DNA from: Paracyclopina nana
Taxonomy: Eukaryota > Arthropoda > Copepoda > Cyclopoida > Cyclopettidae
Assembly (NCBI GenBank): GCA_019096065.1
Contig: JAGUCH010000004.1
Span: 8,246,001 to 8,310,000, forward strand
Reading direction: 5' to 3'
DNA length: 64,000 nucleotides
The notes below the pieces were generated by a model, which searched no databases, had not been told where the DNA came from, and worked only from the letters and a program-made list of their open reading frames with translations. The position numbers and the translations under genes are program-made. Positions within the stretch are counted from its first letter, which is position 1; each line of letters starts with the position of its first letter. This document shows positions 55,782 to 64,000 of this stretch, one piece after another.

Positions 55782-56585
55782 TTAATTCTTGATGAGGGTG
55801 AGGGGCACAATGGCATCTTCCACGGTGCCACCACAGCCAACAGTGACAGCGGTGGCATAGTTGCCTTCAGGGGTGCGTCTCCACGTAAAGTGGAGATTGC
55901 TGACAAGGCCGATGGTGTAGCAGTTGAAAAGAGCACACGCTGCAAAGTCATTCAACAGCGTCAAGAAGGGCACACGCTGATGATGCCACGCTTCATGGCC
56001 TAGCGCACCACATGACTTGCATCTGGTCTTCATCATCGGGCAAACTCGCAGCACATGATTCTTGCTACGACAGCGGGGGTACACGCACCTAACTTGTACC
56101 TTTTTGCATGCAGGCTCTCGAAACTTTGGCAGGGCCTTTGCGTCCTTGTCCTTCGAAGCCGCAGCCGTAGCCAGCTGCCCATATTTTTCGCGATGCGCTG
56201 CAGATCCGCAGCGCGAGCAGTGGTGAGGTGTCTCCATACTGGCATCGAAGTTGTCCACGATGACATCATGCAAGGTTAGTTGTGCCAGCTCCTTACCATT
56301 CGCCAGCTGCCTCAAATCAGCCTTCAACTCGGGCGCTAGCGCGCACTCGTCAATTGGCATTGCCAATCCGGTCTTCAATGATTGGTAGACCACCGACGGG
56401 GAGTTGACTGAGGTCATCGCTTCATTTTGCACCAAAAATGCCGGTGCTGGAGAAACTCCCTCCTTGGTCATCCATTCTCCAATGCCTAGCGGCCGAAACA
56501 TGTCGGGAATTTTGGATGTGGAGTTGGCGAATCGTTGTTTGTTCTTCACGATATCCAGGAGGAGCAGGCAGTACCTATTGGCATC
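55782..56585 (-). CDS. Zinc-knuckle part of the extra Gag-like frame, after an in-frame TGA
   Basis: This 267-codon open frame follows the TGA at 56586-56588 with no change of frame. It carries CCHC/CCHH-like knuckles: CSRCGSAAH, then CVYPRCRSKNHVLRVC (C-x4-C-x4-H-x4-C), then CKSCGALGHEAWHH. Such arrays are typical of retroelement nucleocapsids. An ATG at 56549 could serve as a separate start, but the open frame begins at once after the TGA. The C-terminal 70 residues have no recognised fold. Whether it is made by stop readthrough, as a separate protein, or not at all is unknown. Confidence 0.7.
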   Translation of the reverse strand, partial: DANRYCLLLLDIVKNKQRFANSTSKIPDMFRPLGIGEWMTKEGVSPAPAFLVQNEAMTSVNSPSVVYQSLKTGLAMPIDECALAPELKADLRQLANGKELAQLTLHDVIVDNFDASMETPHHCSRCGSAAHREKYGQLATAAASKDKDAKALPKFREPACKKVQVRCVYPRCRSKNHVLRVCPMMKTRCKSCGALGHEAWHHQRVPFLTLLNDFAACALFNCYTIGLVSNLHFTWRRTPEGNYATAVTVGCGGTVEDAIVPLTLIKN

Positions 56586-58910
56586 TCATTGATCATCCAG
56601 TTCCAGCCTCTTCATCATCGTTGAAGCCATCCTTGTCAGAAGGATGGCAGGCAAGGCTACATGGTACCACGCATATAGCAGCTGCGCAGCATGCCAGTCA
56701 GCTGTTGGCCGGGAAAAATCGGCCTTTATGGCCCTCATTTGCACAAGGCCAGGCTCAATCTTCACGTCCGGAGGCGGCGGCCCATCAGGGAACTCCCTTT
56801 TCCATTTGTCCTCGTGGACCATCACAAACTTTGTTGGCAAGGCCAACCAATCGGCGACGTGGCTAGCGCCGGTCTTCATTTTGGTGTGATGGACTTGGGG
56901 CTGCGGAAAGGCCATCGCGGCCAGGTTCATCGCGTCACAGACCGGGTAACATGGGACACTCATTGCTCCCAACCTGCGCTGACCGTCGCTTACAGCAAAC
57001 TGGAATTTTCTTACCAGAGCTTCGTTGAGCAGATTTTTTATCGGATCAGGTATCTCGACGCCCCTGACATTGTCCGTCGCGTGTCTGGCATTGATGAGCC
57101 CGCCGTAGTTGACCCTCACCATGAGGGCCACCCCGTTCGGTGCGGCGGCAATAAAGGTCGTGAAGGCCTCCGGGGGAGGCTTTGACTGCCCGAAGTCCGC
57201 CTTTTCATACACTGAGGGCGTCCAACTTTCCGTGGCGACAATCATCCACAGATGAGCAGTGATGGAGGCAAAGTACTCGTTCTCCTGCAGCATCTTCTCC
57301 ACTCTTGGCCATTGGTCTGCTTCTTCCAGCGTGATCATGTTTCGTCGTCCATCTCGCATACGCAAATCAAACGGCCCCTGGCCTCCAAGGCTATCCACAG
57401 AGGCTAGCGCCATGGGGTAGTACGCTGTGGTGGCGCCCCGGTCAATGCCATGATGCAGCACGTCTTTCTTCTCGTGCTTGGGTGGCAATTTTGCGTCGCA
57501 AAACTCCTCGGGGCAGTCCACGTCGACTGCACTGCCCGCCAGACGGGCTCGGGCGATGGCACACGGGGGCACTACTTCAGAGGCAGCTATCGGTGCAGGC
57601 GGGGCCGCCAACAAGGTTTCAGCTGCTCCTCCCAACGGGCCCAGCGCACAAAGCAAACCCGCAGCTGAGTAGTCACGCAACTTCTCGGCCTCCACGCTAT
57701 AAGATCCAAAATCGTCGAATTCCAACAGCCAGCCTAAAGCTCTTCCTTGGTCGCGCAGGGGAAATGCCTGCAAAAGGGAGCGCAACGCGGCCTCATAGGG
57801 GCCTTCGTTGGCATCAGGGGGCTCACCCGTACGGTATTGATGACGAATGCCTGCCAGCAGCCGAAAGATCCGGGAGCATTTTAGAAAGCCATCCGTTGCT
57901 GCTTCCTTCATCTCATCAGTGAGGTGGATCTGGACGTCGTTTCCCATAGATTTGACCAATTCAGCAGCTTGCTTCCTAAATAGGACGGGGTGGTTGGCCA
58001 GCATTGTCCTCAAAGGATCCTGCCCGTCCGAGAGAGCGGCCAAGCGCAAGGCGTCCTTGTACGGTGCGTTGACTCGCCCCACCAGCCTCGCAGTTTCCCT
58101 CCTGAGGTCGTCAGGGAGGGCGGGCCCGTAATCGGCTCTCCAGCCCATGATGGCCACATTTCCTGAGGCGTACGCGGTAGCCCGCTGGAAGTTGTCCATT
58201 TCCAACATTTCATCCAAATAATAGGAGTATTCAAAGCCCCAGTCACGTGCAAAACTGGCGGCCCTTTCATCCAGGTCTTCTTCCCGCGTGTTGGAGTGGA
58301 AATCTCCGGCGCAAGCAAAGACCTCCGGGACACTGCTGTCAGGTGCGAAGTAAGCCCAGTCATGGGGGGCCTGATGTTGGCCCACGTCACGCAGCTTCCG
58401 AATTGGGTTGGGTCGGCGCGAATCAAAGTCTTCGTCCCGTGCAAATTCGGCCACAGGGCTGGACTGACGCCGAGCCGCGGCCGCAACCTCCTCGTCACCC
58501 ACCTCCCTAGCGGGTTGATGGGTAGCTCGAGCTTGGTTTCGGCTTCTTCGCTCCAAAAGGGCTCGTGCCCGGAAAGTTGCCCCATCTCCAGGTTCTCGGG
58601 TGGCCTCGTCGAACCTTAGCGCCCTAGCGGCGCGCGAAGGCGACCTTCTTCTTCGTGATGGGGACCTAGAACGGGTACGTGATCGTCGAGAAGACCTAGA
58701 GCGAGAAGCCTTGCGACTTCGGGAGCGGGCCTTGCGGTCCTTTTTATACCTGCCATCGGGCCTTGGGCGTCGTTCCTTGGCGTTGTCGGGAGTAGCCTCC
58801 CGCTTGGACTCGTCCAAGATAGCGTCGTCCCTCTGGTCGTTGATCAACAGGGCGTCGTCGTCCTCCATTTTTGAGGCGTCGCGATCGTTACGAGAATTTT
58901 CCTCGCTCAT
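56586..58910 (-). CDS. Extra Gag-like ORF with an RS-rich N terminus, downstream of pol
   Basis: A 774-residue frame starting at the ATG at 58910, about 150 bp after the pol stop. Residues 1-50 are acidic and 55-95 form an RS-type region (KARSRSRKASRSRSS) like that of SR splicing proteins. The rest is mostly helical and soluble, with no signal peptide or membrane segment, so it does not look like an envelope protein. Base composition is more GC-rich than pol. The frame is open further 5' (to 59582) but that part overlaps the pol C terminus and is most likely not used. It stops at a TGA and continues in the same frame with zinc knuckles. I know no standard BEL/Pao domain here. Confidence 0.7.
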   Translation of the reverse strand: MSEENSRNDRDASKMEDDDALLINDQRDDAILDESKREATPDNAKERRPRPDGRYKKDRKARSRSRKASRSRSSRRSRTRSRSPSRRRRSPSRAARALRFDEATREPGDGATFRARALLERRSRNQARATHQPAREVGDEEVAAAARRQSSPVAEFARDEDFDSRRPNPIRKLRDVGQHQAPHDWAYFAPDSSVPEVFACAGDFHSNTREEDLDERAASFARDWGFEYSYYLDEMLEMDNFQRATAYASGNVAIMGWRADYGPALPDDLRRETARLVGRVNAPYKDALRLAALSDGQDPLRTMLANHPVLFRKQAAELVKSMGNDVQIHLTDEMKEAATDGFLKCSRIFRLLAGIRHQYRTGEPPDANEGPYEAALRSLLQAFPLRDQGRALGWLLEFDDFGSYSVEAEKLRDYSAAGLLCALGPLGGAAETLLAAPPAPIAASEVVPPCAIARARLAGSAVDVDCPEEFCDAKLPPKHEKKDVLHHGIDRGATTAYYPMALASVDSLGGQGPFDLRMRDGRRNMITLEEADQWPRVEKMLQENEYFASITAHLWMIVATESWTPSVYEKADFGQSKPPPEAFTTFIAAAPNGVALMVRVNYGGLINARHATDNVRGVEIPDPIKNLLNEALVRKFQFAVSDGQRRLGAMSVPCYPVCDAMNLAAMAFPQPQVHHTKMKTGASHVADWLALPTKFVMVHEDKWKREFPDGPPPPDVKIEPGLVQMRAIKADFSRPTADWHAAQLLYAWYHVALPAILLTRMASTMMKRLELDDQ

Positions 58911-59062
58911 TTTCGTCGGCAGCTGACCGGATGTGATCAGCTTTTGATTCGCGAAGGCTTGCGTCAATCGGGTAGGATTTAGTTGGTTTTTTGGCGTTCT
59001 TTTTTGAGTTACCGCTCCCCGTTGTCGACTCGCAGGGTAGCGGAAATAGCTGAGCAAACCGG

Positions 59063-62000
59063 CTAAGCTTGCTTTATTTGCGCGCGTGCGCGCGTCATAA
59101 TTGGCTCGAATTGCTGCGCGGGTCGCTTTTTGCTTGGTATGGTAAGATTTGATTGGTCTGCTGCCAAAGATGCGTCGCCTCTTTTGTTTGTGTTTACATT
59201 GATTTTTCTTTCTCGCAGCGCTATTTTTTCCTTCAACGCTTTGTGCTCGGCTATCAAAAAAGGCAGTTCGTCTAAAGACGCGGAAATCGGGTTTTCGTGC
59301 GCTTCTTCTTCCACTACCTCGATTGGCACCAGGGATGTTAGTGGACGGGTAAGAACGTGCTTTTTGCATTTTTGCGGTGCAAATTGTATTTCTACTTTTC
59401 TGCACACGCCGTCTATTTTGTTTGGCACCAGCCTGACGACTTTTCCGTAGTGCCATGCAGCTCGCTTTTGATTTGGCATAGCTACCAGCACTAACTGACC
59501 CACCTGTACATTTTTTGAAAATTCCTGCCATTTGGGCAAGCGGTGAAGTTGCATCAAGTACATTTTCAACCATTCTTCCCACAGTTCCTGTTGAAACTTT
59601 TGCGTCAGTGAATAGCGATGCATTAGCGTTGGAATGTCCTCTTTGGCCACCGCGGGAAGAATTTCTCCGGGTGGCCCTGCCGATAAAAAATGTTGCGGCG
59701 TAATTACTTCGTCGTCGATTACTCCCAGTGGTCTGGAATTGACCACTGCCTCGGCTTCAATCACTAGCGTGAAGAAGTCATCCGCTTGGAAGCTACGGTG
59801 CCTATATGTTTTAAAGAAAGCCTTTTTCCAGAGTTTGATACTTGCTTCTGAAAGTCCATTGAAGTGCGGGCCGTACAGGGGCGAGAACGTCCACGTCTTC
59901 ACCCCCCCCTCGTTGGCCCACTTTCGGAGGGACAACCAGTCAATTTCAGCTAGCGCGTCAATGACTTGATGATGGCGATCATCCTTCCATAACCTTTTTA
60001 ATGCTAGTTTAATTCCAGGTTGATTGTCGCTTCGGATTGTCTCCGGAGCTCCTCTTCGATAACAGAATCTTCTCAAGCCGTTGGTGATTGTGACAGCATC
60101 CAAAGCCTCCACAACCTCCGCATGTATTGCTTTGGTGTGGCGGCATATGATCACCATTACAAACCATTGCACTGTGGATCTCCCTCTGATGACGTCAAAA
60201 GGACCAGCAAAATCAAGGCTTACATGCCGGAACGGTAAGAGGTCTGTATATGGCACAGCATCTTGCGGTATTGGTGCCATAATAGGGGTAATCGGTTTGT
60301 TTTTGATTTTTTGACATTCGACGCAATGTTTTATCAAATTTTCCGCAATGCTATCTGCTCCCAAGACCCAATAAGTTGCTTTTAGTCGCAAGATTAACTT
60401 ACGCTTGGCAGTGTGATGACCTGTCCACTGGTGCATTTGTGAGGCCAGAGCTGTAGCCAGTTGACCTTTTGGTATGATTAGCCGTTGGCGATTTAACCAT
60501 GGAAATTGGACTTCGGAAAGTCTGCCCATCGTACGGAGTTCCATTTGGTCGCCTACCACGATTCTTAGACCATTGAGCGGGGATTTTTTGGGGAATTTTC
60601 CATGTTTTTTCAGATGATCCAAATCTGGCCAGAATTTCTCCATTTGCTCCCTTTTGATAATAGCTATTTCTGCTTGACGTCTAGAGGTATTTTGCAGAAG
60701 TAGTGACCTTGAGGATTCGATAGTTGGTCGTAATTGATCAGAAGTTAGCACTTGTTGATCAACGGGTAGTTTTGTCAATTTTCTTAATCTCGCCTTGACC
60801 AGAAGCCTCGTTAGATAAAGTCTTACCCAGGCCAACACATTTACCGCTTTTCTGAATGAGGAATACCTCGTGTAATCGAAAACCTTTTCTTTATTTTTTA
60901 GTTTTTCCCACTCGTTGAAGCAAGGCGCCAGGGCTGTGATCAAGGGGGTCGTTTGATCGTCATCCTCAGCTGTAGCCAGCGATGCCAACAACACGGACTT
61001 GGCCTTCTCGCAGGTGACCTCTGGAAGAGAGTCTTCGTCTTTTACTGGAGGCATCCATTTTGGAAAGAGGTCTTTTGGCCCCGCTGCCCAGGCTGGGCCT
61101 TTGAACCATATTTCATTGGCGAGCAGTTCTTCAGGGGTCTGGAGCCGAGTGGGCAGATCCGCAGGATTTTGTTTACCGGGTACGTGAGCCCAAGTGTGGT
61201 TCTTGGATCGGCGATGAATCTCGCTCACACGGTTTCCCACGAATGTTTTCCAGGTGCGGCCTGGTTTCATAATCCACGCCAGTACGCATTGCGAATCGGT
61301 AAAGAAATAGATCTGGTTAATAATTGCATGTGCTGCTATTATCTTATCTTTCAGGCGGACCGAATTGGTGGCTCCCATCAACTCCAAATCCGGAATGCTG
61401 CGACGTTCATTCAGAGGAGCCAGCTGTCGCTTGCAAGCAAGTAAGTGAACTTCCACATGTATATCCGAGTACTCCACTCTAACATAGGCGGCCACTGCGT
61501 ATGCTAGCTCGCTCGCATCAGAGAACATGATCAGGTCTACCGTAGCCGGTGCCCGACGAATTGCTCGAGGAAAAGTAAATTCAGTTATCATTTGCATTTG
61601 AGAAATGGCTTCCCTCCACTTTTGCAATACTCTGTCCAAGTCAGGATCGGCAATTTCATCTAGCGATGTATCCCAGTCCAAGTTGTGCACAGTTCTTAAA
61701 GCCTGAACTTGTTGTTGCACGACTTTCAGAATGAGGGTGACAGGCTCTAATAATCCTAGCGGATCATAGATTTTTGCCTGGGCGCCTGCCAATTTGCGCA
61801 TTGTTGTAGGCGCTGCTAGGTAGGGTGAGAAATCTGGTGGCAAGAATGTTAGCACATCCCGCGAGAGATCGATACACATGCCCAAAGCCTTTATTTTTTG
61901 ATCGCATTCGTCTGCCAGTACATGAACGGGACTTACGTGTTCTGTGTCTAATCCTGCCAACACTGCTGGGTGGCTCGACTGCCATTTTCTCATCAGTAGC

Positions 62001-64000
62001 TTTGCAGGCTCTGTCATTTTCATGCACTCTTCAACCACTTTTTTGGCCTCACTCTCAGTCTCTACTGAGTGCAGGATGTCATCCATGTAGGCGTCTTGCT
62101 TGAACGCTTGGGCTGCCAATGGGTACCGATCTTTGTGTTCTTCTGCCATGTGCTGCAATGTGAACAGAGCCATGCAAGGGCTGGCTTTTGCCCCAAAAAC
62201 CACGGATTTTGATTCATAGCATTTGCCATCCCAGAAGAAGCGATAATACTTGTGATCCTCTTCTGGTAGCGCGATTTGATTGTACATGCGCTTTATATCC
62301 GCTATGATTAAAACTGGCTTGAACCTTGCTCTAATCAGCAGCTCCAGGATATTAGAAAGGAAATTGGGTCCTGCGTATTGGCCATCGTTCAGACTTTTCC
62401 CGTCTTTTGCTTTTCTGCTGCAATCATAGACCACCCTGACAGGCGTTGAGACCTTGTCATATCTGAACACTAGTAGCCATGCTAGATAGTAGCCTATCAA
62501 CAAGTCATGAGTGAGCTCTGAAATTTCTTCAATGAAACCTTGACGGACGTTTTCCATGATCTCAGAAGTAACTTTTTTGTGGAGCTCTGGATCTTTTAGC
62601 TTTAGCCGTCTTTCAAACCTAGCGGTGTTGGCCTTGACCTCTTCATAGTTGCATTTGAACATTGGCTCACCTGGCATCCATAAGGTGGGGGTTTGATATC
62701 TCCCATCCGGTCTTCGCTTGATCCCGTTTTTTAACAAGTCCACGCAGTATTGTTCGGTTTTGTTGAGAGGCTTAGCAGCCGATTCCTCCCCTGGCTTGAC
62801 CCCCATGTGGTCAAGATCCCAATATCGTTTCAGGAACTCCATGGGGTCACCTATGTGGGATTCATTGTCAGATTCATAATCAGCTGCTGTAGCCAGCACT
62901 GAAGTTTCTTCTCCATAAAGCACGACGTTGCCTAATTTTGATTTGATGACATATGGCTTGGCTGGATCCTCCGCCTCTGGCAGGAGCCAGTGGAAGTAGT
63001 CAATTCCAAGCAGTAAGTCAATTCTATTGGGGTTAGCATAGGCTGGAAATTCCGTGTTTCCTAATTCTGGGAATCTAGCGACTAGGTCAGAAATAGGTGA
63101 GCATTTAATAGATGCAATAATTTCGGGAACTGTGGTCACTTTGATTTTTTGCTTGTACATCGGGTTGACCGTGGACTGGATTTCTACGTGGGTTGTCATT
63201 ACGTCAACCGTTTGTTTATGCGAAAGAGTTTTTATCGTTTGCTTTTTGATCAAGCCTGCGAGAGCCAACTTCTCTGCAATTTGGTTGGTTAGAAAGCATG
63301 ATTGAGCACCAGTATCGAGGAGGCAATTAATTGTAATTTCCTTTCCATTTTCAGGATTTCGAACGATTACCGGTGCTGTGAGGAACGACGACAGGGAATT
63401 TTTGTTGAGTTTTGTCGCCAGGATGGATGATTCCGTGGTGGCGGCCTGAGTTGCTTGACTGTCCTGGTCGGTGAGCATGTTTTCCAAGGCTTTTGCTAGA
63501 GTCAGCAGAATAGCTTCTTGGGAGGTGTTCAGAGCCGACGTGGATTTGGGCTCCACCGGGATAGCTCCCTGGTTTTTTCCTCCTGGAGGTGGCTTTTGGT
63601 AAGGTTTTTTCTTTGCAGGTAATGTTGTTTTCTCAAAATGCAATAAAGTGTGGTGATTGGTGTCGGCACAAACAGCACACTTCCAGTGAGTTTTGTCACA
63701 TTTTTTGCGGCTGTGTTCTCCTCGAATGCATTTATAGCAAGCACGATGTTGTCTAGCTTTCATACATCTTTCCAGATTAGTCAATTTCCTGAAAACAGGG
63801 CAATCTAGGAGCGTGTGATTATTAGAGCATTCGGGGCACACAGTGAAAATTTTGAGATCTTCGGTGTCATTGGCTGCTGCGGCTAGCGCCATTTGACAGT
63901 CGTCTTCATCGGGTGAGTAGGTAGTGTCGCTGCATTCGTCTGAGTCAGAGGAGCTTTCTGGATCTTGTATGAGTAGAGCAGCTTTTGGATAGGACTTTTG
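59063..64000 (-). CDS. BEL/Pao Gag-Pol polyprotein (N terminus outside window)
   Basis: The frame is open to the window edge. Counting from the Met at 63892: zinc knuckles CPECSNNHTLLDC (about 19-31) and CYKCIRGEHSRKKC (52-65); an aspartic protease with LLDTGAQSCF (191-200); a reverse transcriptase with the catalytic YMDD at 602-605; RNase H with FSDASELAYAV near 787; an integrase with a zinc-binding HCVECQ near 1189, LDFAGPF near 1228 and FNGLSEASI near 1348. The protein ends RARAQIKQA at a TAG. These domains carry out processing, cDNA synthesis and integration of the element. All catalytic motifs seem intact. A final basic region follows the integrase. Confidence 0.93.
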   Translation of the reverse strand, partial: QKSYPKAALLIQDPESSSDSDECSDTTYSPDEDDCQMALAAAANDTEDLKIFTVCPECSNNHTLLDCPVFRKLTNLERCMKARQHRACYKCIRGEHSRKKCDKTHWKCAVCADTNHHTLLHFEKTTLPAKKKPYQKPPPGGKNQGAIPVEPKSTSALNTSQEAILLTLAKALENMLTDQDSQATQAATTESSILATKLNKNSLSSFLTAPVIVRNPENGKEITINCLLDTGAQSCFLTNQIAEKLALAGLIKKQTIKTLSHKQTVDVMTTHVEIQSTVNPMYKQKIKVTTVPEIIASIKCSPISDLVARFPELGNTEFPAYANPNRIDLLLGIDYFHWLLPEAEDPAKPYVIKSKLGNVVLYGEETSVLATAADYESDNESHIGDPMEFLKRYWDLDHMGVKPGEESAAKPLNKTEQYCVDLLKNGIKRRPDGRYQTPTLWMPGEPMFKCNYEEVKANTARFERRLKLKDPELHKKVTSEIMENVRQGFIEEISELTHDLLIGYYLAWLLVFRYDKVSTPVRVVYDCSRKAKDGKSLNDGQYAGPNFLSNILELLIRARFKPVLIIADIKRMYNQIALPEEDHKYYRFFWDGKCYESKSVVFGAKASPCMALFTLQHMAEEHKDRYPLAAQAFKQDAYMDDILHSVETESEAKKVVEECMKMTEPAKLLMRKWQSSHPAVLAGLDTEHVSPVHVLADECDQKIKALGMCIDLSRDVLTFLPPDFSPYLAAPTTMRKLAGAQAKIYDPLGLLEPVTLILKVVQQQVQALRTVHNLDWDTSLDEIADPDLDRVLQKWREAISQMQMITEFTFPRAIRRAPATVDLIMFSDASELAYAVAAYVRVEYSDIHVEVHLLACKRQLAPLNERRSIPDLELMGATNSVRLKDKIIAAHAIINQIYFFTDSQCVLAWIMKPGRTWKTFVGNRVSEIHRRSKNHTWAHVPGKQNPADLPTRLQTPEELLANEIWFKGPAWAAGPKDLFPKWMPPVKDEDSLPEVTCEKAKSVLLASLATAEDDDQTTPLITALAPCFNEWEKLKNKEKVFDYTRYSSFRKAVNVLAWVRLYLTRLLVKARLRKLTKLPVDQQVLTSDQLRPTIESSRSLLLQNTSRRQAEIAIIKREQMEKFWPDLDHLKKHGKFPKKSPLNGLRIVVGDQMELRTMGRLSEVQFPWLNRQRLIIPKGQLATALASQMHQWTGHHTAKRKLILRLKATYWVLGADSIAENLIKHCVECQKIKNKPITPIMAPIPQDAVPYTDLLPFRHVSLDFAGPFDVIRGRSTVQWFVMVIICRHTKAIHAEVVEALDAVTITNGLRRFCYRRGAPETIRSDNQPGIKLALKRLWKDDRHHQVIDALAEIDWLSLRKWANEGGVKTWTFSPLYGPHFNGLSEASIKLWKKAFFKTYRHRSFQADDFFTLVIEAEAVVNSRPLGVIDDEVITPQHFLSAGPPGEILPAVAKEDIPTLMHRYSLTQKFQQELWEEWLKMYLMQLHRLPKWQEFSKNVQVGQLVLVAMPNQKRAAWHYGKVVRLVPNKIDGVCRKVEIQFAPQKCKKHVLTRPLTSLVPIEVVEEEAHENPISASLDELPFLIAEHKALKEKIALRERKINVNTNKRGDASLAADQSNLTIPSKKRPAQQFEPIMTRARAQIKQA

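Larger units (their letters stand above)
55385..64000 (-). mobile_element. BEL/Pao LTR retrotransposon (5' part outside window)
   Basis: Minus-strand element read from beyond 64000 down to about 55385. Order in the element: end of gag with zinc knuckles, protease, reverse transcriptase, RNase H and integrase in one open frame (to 59063); a second large Gag-like frame (58910-55782); a polypurine tract and a 3' LTR. The pol domain order and the DTGA, YMDD and integrase motifs place it in BEL/Pao. The pol frame has no stop in the window, which suggests a recent insertion. The 5' LTR and primer binding site are outside the window. Confidence 0.92.

Noticed and set aside
58911-59582. 5' extension of the extra retroelement frame
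   Set aside because: It overlaps the pol C terminus in another frame and has only low-complexity basic sequence; the ATG at 58910, after the pol stop, is a better start.
1-64000. CRISPR arrays, bacterial operons or rRNA genes
   Set aside because: The window is eukaryotic with spliced genes; the tandem arrays have no spacer structure, and no rRNA-like sequence was seen.

Overview
The window is nuclear DNA of an arthropod, most likely a crustacean. Genes are built from short exons split by GT-AG introns, many only 50-60 bp long. A cuticle gene at 9345 carries the YPNGA / AARAEHLAAH type of repeat I associate with crustacean cuticle proteins. A 26/29-kDa type cysteine proteinase, a seven-domain Kazal inhibitor, a fuseless-like protein and a BEL/Pao retroelement fit the same picture. 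I cannot name the genus from sequence alone. Exon borders were worked out by hand from splice signals, reading phase and family similarity, so an error of a base or two is possible.

Layout. 1-2826: 3' end of an axonemal dynein heavy chain (DNAH5/8 type). 3031-5717: a secreted CIA30-domain protein and a 26/29-kDa proteinase on the minus strand. 6004-6872: mitochondrial peroxiredoxin. 6975-7436: tail of an unidentified coiled-coil gene. 9345-9959: cuticle protein. 11065-12969: unrecognised acidic Ser-rich protein. 13316-15055: BTB-BACK-PHR protein. 15186-15578: small membrane protein. 15798-24009: the large bridge-like lipid transfer protein BLTP2/hobbit. 24053-32748: multi-Kazal inhibitor on the minus strand, with a complete sugar-transporter-like MFS gene (28062-31516, plus strand) nested in its second intron. 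34532-37790: Cys-loop ligand-gated channel. 38816-39758: two linked MITE-like elements. 39939-41789: lipocalin and an unrecognised secreted protein. 42202-45893: Spinster transporter. 45980-46970: FkbM-type methyltransferase. 47474-50060: HSPBP1, an unrecognised ORF and PRKRIP1, all on the minus strand and very tightly packed. 50781-51597: ZFAND2 AN1 zinc-finger protein. 52304-54557: fuseless-like membrane protein. 54801-55154: small secreted peptide. 55385-64000: a BEL/Pao LTR retrotransposon on the minus strand, cut by the window edge.

The host genes are mostly unrelated housekeeping and secretory genes and do not form a pathway. The features least explained by known annotation are: the extra Gag-like, RS-rich, zinc-knuckle ORF downstream of pol in the BEL/Pao element, split by one in-frame TGA; the PRKRIP1 / unknown ORF pair separated by only 6 bp; and several intronic minisatellites and scattered motifs that share a TCAG...CTGA palindromic core.
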